A stretch of DNA of 12,146 nucleotides from Cyclostephanos tholiformis (Eukaryota > Bacillariophyta > Thalassiosirophyceae > Thalassiosirales > Thalassiosiraceae): positions 1 to 12,146 of the forward strand of contig JALLPB010002700.1 in the NCBI GenBank assembly GCA_036939975.1, in the 5' to 3' direction. The position numbers and the translations under genes were made by a program. This document shows positions 1 to 6,270 of the stretch, in pieces (position 1 is the first letter of the stretch; each line of letters begins with the position of its first letter). The notes under the pieces are model-generated. The model did not search any database and had not been told where the DNA came from. It saw nothing but the letters and a program-made list of their open reading frames with translations.

Positions 1-4
1 ATCT

Positions 5-82
5 TGTTTACGGTGACTAACGCCAACGGGGGCATTACTTTTAACATTAGACATAAAAAAGGATCATATATTCTACCCCGCG
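5..82 (+). other. Copia copy 1 transcribed leader (5' UTR)
   Basis: This untranslated stretch matches 5449-5525 upstream of the gag ATG of copy 2, with three substitutions and one 1-nt indel. Conservation up to the ATG shows it is element leader rather than host DNA. The first four bases of the window do not match the corresponding bases of copy 2. Confidence 0.75.
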
Positions 83-1560
83 ATGAGTGGTCGTGGAGGA
101 AGAGGCCGTGGGGGATGCGGCGGTCGCACCGGAAGGGGTCCGGGCGGCAGCAGAGGTAGCAGCTACAGCAGTGGCAAAGCTAAGACCTCGAAGGTTGGCC
201 TCTGCAAGGATCTAGAGGGAAACATTTTCAACTTCGGAACAACCTCAGCGGCAGATCTAATGCGTATTACGCAAGAGAAGATCGCCAAATACATCGGGGC
301 AAAGTATGGGGAGGATATTGCAAACAAACTTCAAAATAAGACGAAGGTTGTCATCCCTACCCCGGCATATGCCAGCGCAACATTAACTCGTCATGCGCTC
401 TGAATTGCGCTTGTTAGGAGTCAACAAGCGACGTTGAAGGTTGCATGGCTTGCGAGCTGCACTTCGCTGGAAGCGGAGATAAATCAAACCCTGAATGATC
501 GTAACCTGGTCACTGAGCTCGCTATGCTCAACAATGCTTTCCCCCTTGGCGATTTCGAAGCGGCACAAGACATGCCGATGGAACTGACGGACCAAGAGCG
601 GCTGGATTACTCCAATGAGTGCCGCAACCAGAGCAGAAGATCTTCAACGTTGGACACACATCGTGGCCAAGCATATTCTCTGATTCTTGGGCAGTGCACA
701 CAACTGCTCCAAGATAAAATGAAGCAGGATGCTTCATGGACAACGGTGAGCACGTTCTACGACCCGCTCGAGCTGTACAAGCTAATCAAGCAAGTCATCC
801 TCAAGCAGACTGAGGACCAATACCCTTTTGCTGTGATCCACGAGCAAAACCTTGCTGTACTCAACACCAAGCAAGGGGGTTTGTCTAACACCCAGTGGTA
901 GGAACGTTTTCACACTCGTTATGACGTTGCACGTTCCGTCAGAGTGGAATTTGGACATAAAGTGTTGTGGGAATACTGCGCCCAGTTGGCCCATTCAAGG
1001 GGCTATGACTTGCTTGGGACAAGCAAGCAAGCTACAATCAGACAGGCAGCGGAAGATAGATATCTCACATATCTTCTTCTTGTTAACAGTGGTGCGCAGC
1101 ACGAACTCCCACAAAAGGAGTTGCAAAACGACTTCACTAAGGGTAGTGACAAATACCCTGAGAACTGCCCCCAAACTTTGTTGTTTTTGGACAGATACTC
1201 AAGGTCGATCCCAGCGGATGGAGGATCGCATGGGACAGCATTCACCCAGAAGGTGGGGAAGGCAAAAAAGGACAAGACAAAGAAAGCGTCAGATGACGCA
1301 AAAGGCGGCAAGAAGGAATTCGATAAGGAATACTTCAAGGACAAGCCTTGCTTCAAATGCAGAAAAAAAGGCCATCCGCAGTCTCATTGCCCATCGAAGG
1401 ACGATGACGATGATAATTCATCCATCTCAAGCAAGTCCAGCAGATGCAGCAATTCGGGGAGGAAGCCAAAAATCAAGGATTTTGAAAATCAGTTCAAGAG
1501 CCTGAAGAAGTCCTTCGCACAACTGAAGTCGGCCCAAGAGGACGATTTGTGCAGCGATTC
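83..1560 (+). pseudogene. gag: Copia Gag region (capsid and nucleocapsid)
   Basis: The N-terminus has several RGG/GRG repeats in residues 1-20. A globular Gag part follows, broken by TGA 401 and TAG 899. A lysine-rich stretch (about codons 390-420) precedes a canonical CX2CX4HX4C zinc knuckle at 1349-1390 (CFKC...H...C). An Asp/Ser-rich linker comes next (run of Asp near 1400-1415). Basic stretch, knuckle and acidic linker are the normal layout of a retrotransposon nucleocapsid that binds the element RNA. The Gag/protease boundary at about 1560 is approximate. Confidence 0.85.
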
Positions 1561-1669
1561 TAGTGAGGAAATGTCGCATTTTCAGTATGCATCCGGAACT
1601 AATGGGGGCATGAGTCTCCCTAAGAAATTCATGGACATGACTTTCAAGCAATCCAAGAAGGGACTACGT

Positions 1670-1990
1670 GGATTCAACCTATGGGAGGTCATTCTACTTG
1701 ACAACCAGTCTACTGTCGACGTGTTTTGTAACAAGAAGCTTGTCAAAAATATCCGCCTTGCCCCTAAGCCGCTGACGCTGAAGAGCAACGGCGGTGAACT
1801 GCTTATCTCCCACATTGCAGATGTGGCTGATTACTACGTACCCATATGGTTTTCGAAGCAGGCGATTGCTAATATTTTCTCACTCAAGATGATGAAAAAA
1901 CAATACAAGGTGACGTATGATTCCATCGAGGAATCTTTTGTGGTGCACTGAGAGGTTGTGGGGCTACCCAATCTCTCGTTTAAAGAGCAC
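1670..1990 (+). pseudogene. Copia aspartic protease region
   Basis: The active-site loop reads LLDNQSTVDVF with catalytic Asp at codon 540 (1700-1702). Hydrophobic strands follow, then the sequence FVVH-stop-EVVGLPNL that leads into the integrase. Position after CCHC and before integrase fits protease. The loop has Asn-Gln where most aspartic proteases have Ser/Thr-Gly; I recall this as usual for diatom copia elements. TGA 1949 lies at the end of this region and is likely a former Arg CGA. The boundaries are approximate. Confidence 0.75.
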
Positions 1991-2990
1991 CCAAATGGTC
2001 TTCATTTCTTTGACCCGAGGCAAGCAGACTTTGCCTTCGTAGAAACTGTGGAGTTGAACATGCAACTGTTTTCAAAAAGGCAGATTGCAAGGGCTGATAA
2101 GGCATGGAGCCTTTACGCCTCCCTCGGCTTCCCCTCAAAACAAGACTTCCTGTGGATCCTGAGGTTCAATCAAATCAAGGACTGCCCAGTGACGGTGAAA
2201 GATGCCATGGCGGCATACAAGATATGGGGGCCAAGTGTGGCCGCCCTAAAAGGGAAGACGGTCCGAATTAAACTGGAACCCATTACGACCAACACTGTCC
2301 ACATTCCTAAAGAGATACGGGATATACACAAGGAGGTGACCCTCTTGATGGATATCTTCTTCGTAAACCAGATCCCATTCTTTGTCACTCTCAGCAGGTC
2401 GCTCTACTTTACAACAGTGACACATCTCCCCAATAGAAGTTTGGGTGAGATCTTCAAAGCCCTGAAAGGAATATTTTACTATTACCTTCAGCGAGGCTTT
2501 CGCATGACCTTCATCACAGGGGATGGAGAATTCGCTTTCCTTGAACAATTCATGAATCTGTTAGTAGGGGCGCCTCATCTTAATTTGACGAGCACAAACG
2601 AACACGAGCCTTACATCGAGCGCCGTATTCGTGTCGTGAAGGAATGAGTGCAATCAATTCGACACTCTTTACCTTTTCAGACTATACCTAAAGTCATCTT
2701 GATGCACATGGTTTTCTACACAGTCAAACTCCTTAATTACTTCCCAGTGAAGGGAGGCGTATCTGAGATATATGGCCCTAAAGCCATCATGTCCGGCGAG
2801 GTGCTGGACTTTAAAAAATTTTCCCTTCCTTTTGGCTCGTACTGCCAAGTCCACGAGGAGAAACTGCCATGCAACAGCTTGGTTGGCAGGACCCTAGGTG
2901 CAATTTCTTTAGGACCTAGTGGAAATGCCCAAGGCGGTCACAGATTTTTCACCCTAAATACAAGTCGTGTAATCACTTGCAGGTCATGGG
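1991..2990 (+). pseudogene. Copia integrase region
   Basis: The catalytic triad is visible: D757 (2351, in LMDIFFV), D814 (2522, in GDGEF) and a Glu in NEHEPYIERR (best candidate E846, 2618). The text around it, including the TTVTHLPNRS and YYYLQRGF segments, matches the copia integrase core pattern. The usual HHCC finger in front of the core is not recognisable: the LGHPS-like site reads LGFPS and only one Cys is left (KDCPV). TGA 2645 interrupts the helix after the catalytic Glu. Roughly 2990-3400 encodes an acidic, Pro/Glu/Asp-rich linker typical of the region between integrase and RT. Confidence 0.8.
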
Positions 2991-3599
2991 ATGTCATTCC
3001 TATGCCAAAATCCGTTGTGGATTGGGTCAAATTTATCGGACGGGATCAGCCTCAACAGGCTGTTTTCACCGACCGTTCAGGCAACGCCATTGGTGATGGC
3101 AATGCCGATTATGAAGAGGATCCGACGGAGCAAGCCGCGGACCTAGTACCAGGAGAGGTGATTCCAGAGGTGGCTCCTGACCACGTCGACCTCACAGGAG
3201 TGGATATGGAGGATGATGAGCCTTCTGATGAGCCCATCGAATCCCAAACAGGTGATTCGATGATCCCTGTTGAAACCCCAGGAGTGGATTTGGCACATCA
3301 AATGATTGAGATTAATGATCTCGACGTATCTTTGCCACCAGAACCAGCTTTGGTAGAGCCTACGAGCTCTAACGAACCTAGGCGATCGGGACGAGAGTGA
3401 AAGACTATTGGGAAGTATGTCCCAAGCATGTCTGGCAAGAGTTATGCCTACACACAATTAGGGATTTCATTCCTACAAGACACTCAATACAAGTATTTGA
3501 GCAAACTTGTGTCAATGGTGCTGACACAGCTATCCCTGAAGGCTGCCCTTAAGCAGTGGGATGAAGACGCGCATATAGCGGTACAAGCTGAGGCCAAAC

Positions 3600-4440
3600 A
3601 GCTACACTGGCGCAACTCCTTTGAACCAGTTCATTACAAGGAGATCAATGAGGATCAGCGTAAGCAAATCCTTGAGTCGCACGTTTTTGTTAAGAAGAAG
3701 CAGTCAGGCCAACTAAAGGCCTGCAAGGTTGCAGGAGGCAACAAGCAAAGGGACTTTATCAGCAAAGAGGACTCGAGTTCTCCTACAGTAGCGACGGAGT
3801 TGGTGCTACTCGCATTGGTGGTTGACGCAAAAGAGAATCGCGACGTGGCCATCATTGACATACCAAACGCCTTCATCCAAACAGTCATAGAAGACAACGA
3901 GGACAAGGTGGTTATGCGGATCCGAGGACATATGGTAGATGTCCTTGTGAAAGTTGCTCTGAAAGTTTATGGACCATTTGTGTCAACCGACAAGCATGGA
4001 AGGAGACATCTGCTAGTCAGATGTCTCAACGCCATTTATGGAACAATGGTTGCAAGTCTATTGTACTATTGCAAGTTCACCAGGAGCCTGAAGAACTAGG
4101 GGTACACTATGAACCCCTATGATCATTGTGTTTGGAACAAGATCGTGCAGAAGAAGCAGATCACCATATGTTTTCACGTCGATGACTGCAAAGTGTCACA
4201 CAAGTCTGCGCGAGTTGTCGACGATGCCATCAAGTGGCTGCACAGAGACTACAAAAGCATATTCAAGGACGGTAGCGGGGCCATGGTGGTGCACCGTGGA
4301 AAGATTTATAAATACCTGGGGATGACCATCGACTTCAAAACAAAGGGAATAGTTGAGGTTTCAATGGTCGAATATGTCAAGGACATAATTACAGCTTGGG
4401 ATAAAGCATCCAAAGAGTCGGAAGGTTTCATCACGAAGTT
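3600..4440 (+). pseudogene. Copia reverse transcriptase region
   Basis: Motif A reads AIIDIPNAFIQT with Asp at codon 1259 (3857). The motif B region reads LNAIYGTMVASLLYY. The catalytic pair lies in CFHVDDCKVSH (D1367-D1368, 4181-4186), where YVDD is the common copia form. TAG 4097 separates motif B from motif C and is probably a former Gln CAG (sense on both sides, N-stop-GYTMNPYD). TGA 3398 breaks the linker just upstream (RRSGRE-stop-K). With motif A and C residues present, the domain was catalytic before the stops. Confidence 0.85.
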
Positions 4441-4639
4441 CAGGAAATCAAGCGGGCAGGCAACTCCTGCGCCCTCCAACCTTTTCACAGTAGATGACGA
4501 TGCAGCAAAGCTACCAGAGGAGAAAAAAGCATCCATCCACAATGTAGTGGCCAAGGCATTGTACGTGGCCAAGCGAGCTTGGCCCAACATAGCTGTTGCT
4601 ATATCATTTCTCACGACTCAAGTACATAGCCCAGACATC

Positions 4640-5227
4640 CAAGATTGGACAAAGCTACATCATCTCATTGAATACCTAAGAAGTACAACTGATATGCCAT
4701 TCTTTCTGGGTGCTACGAGCGGAGGAGTACTTCATTGGTACGTGGACGCATCTTATGCAGTCCACCCCAATATGAGAAGTCACAGCGGTGGAGCTTTGAC
4801 CCTGGGACACGGGTTCCCAATATCCTCATCAGGAAAACAAAAACTGAACACCCGCAGCTTAACTGAGAGTGAGCTAGTAGGGGTGGACGACATGATGTCC
4901 TTGATCATCTGGTCTCGGAACTTTTTAATAGCGCAAGGGTATGTCGTAATTGACAATATCTTTCATCAAGACAACAGGAGTGCAATTCTTCTGCAGAAAA
5001 ATGGCAAGATGTTGAGTGGTAAGCATACCAAGCACATCGCTATTTGCTATTTCTTTGTCACCAACAGAATTAAGGCTGGCGAAATCAGCCCAAAATGATG
5101 CCCCACAGGTGAAATGATCGCGGATTTCCTTATGAAACCGCTTCAGGGAGCCATGTTTCGCAAGTTTAGGGACTTACTCATGGGAGCTGTACCCACAATG
5201 AATGCAAACAATTTACCAGCGCAGTAA
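4640..5227 (+). pseudogene. Copia RNase H and C-terminal tail
   Basis: RNase H acidic residues are seen in HWYVDAS (D1555, 4745), LTESELVGVDD (E1597, 4871) and HQDNRSA (D1630, 4970). The KHIAICYFFV segment corresponds to the copia KHIDIRYHFI motif, with Asp-to-Ala and Arg-to-Cys changes that may be decay. TGA 5096 precedes CPTGEMIADFLMKPLQG, the conserved copia tail (usually ADFFTKPLQG). The frame closes at TAA 5225-5227. Confidence 0.85.
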
Positions 5228-5245
5228 CAATGGGGTCACTGCACC

Positions 5246-5254
5246 GCAGGAGTG
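5246..5254 (+). other. Putative polypurine tract of copia copy 1
   Basis: The purine-rich GCAGGAGTG sits immediately before the TGTTGG start of the LTR, where the plus-strand primer of reverse transcription is expected. It has pyrimidine interruptions, so it is a weak or decayed tract. Confidence 0.4.
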
Positions 5255-5433
5255 TGTTGGGCAATGTACCTAATATTTTCTAATTACCATTTTACGTACA
5301 TGCTAGGACAGACAGGAAAGAAAGGAAAGAGTGGGAAAACCACTCATTAGCCTTTCTTTTCGTCAGACATCGGGGAACTTCCTTATTTCGCACTGCTCAC
5401 TTTTTTAGTCTAATCATCTAACTAATATCAACA
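5255..5433 (+). repeat. Short copia LTR shared by copies 1 and 2
   Basis: The left end TGTTG and right end CAACA form a 5-bp perfect inverted repeat with TG...CA termini, as in copia LTRs. The left edge follows the polyprotein stop by 27 nt, and the right edge precedes a leader that matches that of copy 1. The interval therefore acts as 3' LTR of copy 1 and 5' LTR of copy 2. At about 179 bp it is short. Only one copy lies in the window, so the edges rest on terminal motifs and position, not on LTR-LTR alignment. Confidence 0.7.
5317..5359 (+). other. Two-step inverted repeat (hairpin) inside the copia LTR
   Basis: The outer arms AAAGAAAGG (5317-5325) and CCTTTCTTT (5351-5359) are perfectly complementary. 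The inner arms GAGTGG (5329-5334) and CCACTC (5340-5345) are too, closing on a GAAAA loop. A 3/5-nt internal loop separates the two stems. The structure could form in the LTR transcript and may serve RNA processing, 3'-end formation or packaging; that role is inferred. Confidence 0.6.
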
Positions 5434-5525
5434 AGGATTAGAACGGTGTGTTTACGGTGACTAACGCCAACGGGGGCATTACTTTCAGCATTAGACTAAA
5501 AAAGGATCATATATTCTACCCCGTG
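5434..5525 (+). other. Copia copy 2 leader, including the primer-binding region
   Basis: Starting right after the LTR, 5449-5525 is near-identical to bases 5-82. The 15 nt between LTR and the conserved block (5434-5448) is where a primer-binding site belongs. It does not begin with TGG and does not resemble the common initiator-tRNA-Met site, so the primer may be an internal tRNA fragment or is unrecognised. Confidence 0.6.
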
Positions 5526-6270
5526 ATGAGTGGTCATGGAGGAAGAGGCCGTGGGGGACGGGGTGGTCGCACCAGAAGGGGTCCGGGCGGCGGCAGAGGT
5601 AGCAGCTACAGCGGTGGCAAAGCTAAGACCTCAAAGGTTGGCCTCTGCAAGGATCTAGAGGGAAACATCTTCGACTTCGGAACAACCTTAGTGGCAGATC
5701 TAATGCGTATTACACAAGAGAAGATCGCCCAATAAATTGAGGCGAAGTATGGGGAGGATATTGCAAACGAACTGCAAAATAAGACAAAGGTTGTCATCCC
5801 TACCCTGGCATATGCCAGCGCAACGTTAACTCATCACGCACTCCGAATCGCGCTTGTTAGGAGTCAACAAGCGACGTTGAAGGTTGTACGGCTTGCGAGC
5901 TGCACTTTGCTGGAAGAGGAGATAAATCAAACCCCGAATGATTGTAACCTGGTCACTGAGCTCACTATGCTCAACAATGCTATTGCCCTTGGCAATTTCG
6001 AAGCGGCACAAGATGTGCCAATGGAACTGATGGACCAAGAGTGGCTGGATTACTCCAATGAGTGCTGCAACCAGAGCAGAAGATCTTCCATGTTAGACAC
6101 ACATCATGGCCAAGCATATTCTCTGATTCTTAGGCAGTGCACACAACTGCTCCAAGATAAAATGAAGCAGGACGCTTCATGGACAACGGTGAGCACATCC
6201 TACGACCCGCTAGAGCTGTACAAGCTAATCAAGCGAGTCATCCTCAAGCAGACTGAGGACTGCGCCCAGT
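5526..6270 (+). pseudogene. gag: Copia copy 2 Gag fragment (N-terminal half, stop-interrupted)
   Basis: ATG 5526 corresponds to ATG 83 of copy 1, with the same RGG-rich opening in a cleaner form. The frame is colinear with copy 1 over 245 codons. TAA 5733-5735 interrupts it at a codon that is TAC (Tyr) in copy 1. It lacks the copy 1 stop at 401, where it reads CGA. After TED at 6258-6260 it jumps in frame to CAQ because of the 159-bp deletion, and a chance TAA formed with the neighbouring gypsy DNA (6270-6272) ends it. No nucleocapsid knuckle or enzyme domain remains, so it is a dead fragment. Confidence 0.85.

Larger units (their letters stand above)
83..5227 (+). pseudogene. gag-pol: Ty1/copia Gag-Pol polyprotein, full-length frame with seven internal stops
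   Basis: One frame of 1714 codons runs from ATG 83 to TAA 5225-5227 with no frameshift. Seven in-frame stops break it: TGA 401, TAG 899, TGA 1949, TGA 2645, TGA 3398, TAG 4097 and TGA 5096 (codons 107, 273, 623, 855, 1106, 1339, 1672). Homology continues on both sides of every stop. Domains in order: RGG-rich Gag N-terminus (1-20), Gag, CCHC knuckle (423-436), protease around D540, integrase D757/D814/E846, RT D1259 and D1367-D1368, RNase H D1555/E1597/D1630. The protein would have formed the particle, matured, copied the RNA and inserted the cDNA. Copy 2 has CGA where copy 1 has TGA 401, so at least that stop is a C-to-T mutation. The separate open stretches are pieces of one dead polyprotein, not separate genes. 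Confidence 0.9.
1..5433 (+). mobile_element. Ty1/copia LTR retrotransposon copy 1 (5' LTR outside the window)
   Basis: The domain order is gag, protease, integrase, RT, RNase H, which is the Pseudoviridae (Ty1/copia) order; Ty3/gypsy places integrase last. A 78-nt leader precedes the gag ATG at 83. The polyprotein frame closes at 5227 and a short LTR follows at about 5255-5433. The 5' LTR should lie just left of base 1, because the leader repeated after the LTR at 5434-5525 matches bases 5-82. The element is inactive as written because its frame contains seven stop codons. The style of the proteins recalls diatom CoDi elements (from memory). Confidence 0.9.
5255..6270 (+). mobile_element. Ty1/copia copy 2, tandem and 3'-truncated
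   Basis: LTR, leader and N-terminal gag repeat the start of copy 1 in the same orientation. By hand alignment of 5449-6260 with 5-817 I count about 58 substitutions in about 813 bp and one 1-nt indel, so about 93% identity. After 6260 the copy skips 159 bp (818-976 of copy 1), keeps 10 bp equal to 977-986 (TGCGCCCAGT), and then stops at the gypsy element. Nothing of the remaining polyprotein is present on the far side of the gypsy element within the window. Confidence 0.85.

Noticed and set aside
1003..1356. A 117-codon - strand frame inside copia gag.
   Set aside because: No protein features; antisense to the gag frame supported by copy-to-copy colinearity and domains.
852..1505. A 217-codon + strand frame overlapping copia gag.
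   Set aside because: Off-frame shadow; the gag frame at the same place carries the CCHC knuckle and continuous homology.
83..5227. Recoding of TGA/TAG as sense to keep the copia polyprotein functional.
   Set aside because: Copy 2 has CGA at the first TGA, stops hit catalytic regions of different type, and the gypsy pol frame uses TGA as a terminator; mutation is simpler.
5526..6270. Copia copy 2 disrupted by a clean insertion of the gypsy element.
   Set aside because: The gypsy side ends inside integrase without an LTR, and no copia sequence resumes on the other side, so a nested insertion is not supported.
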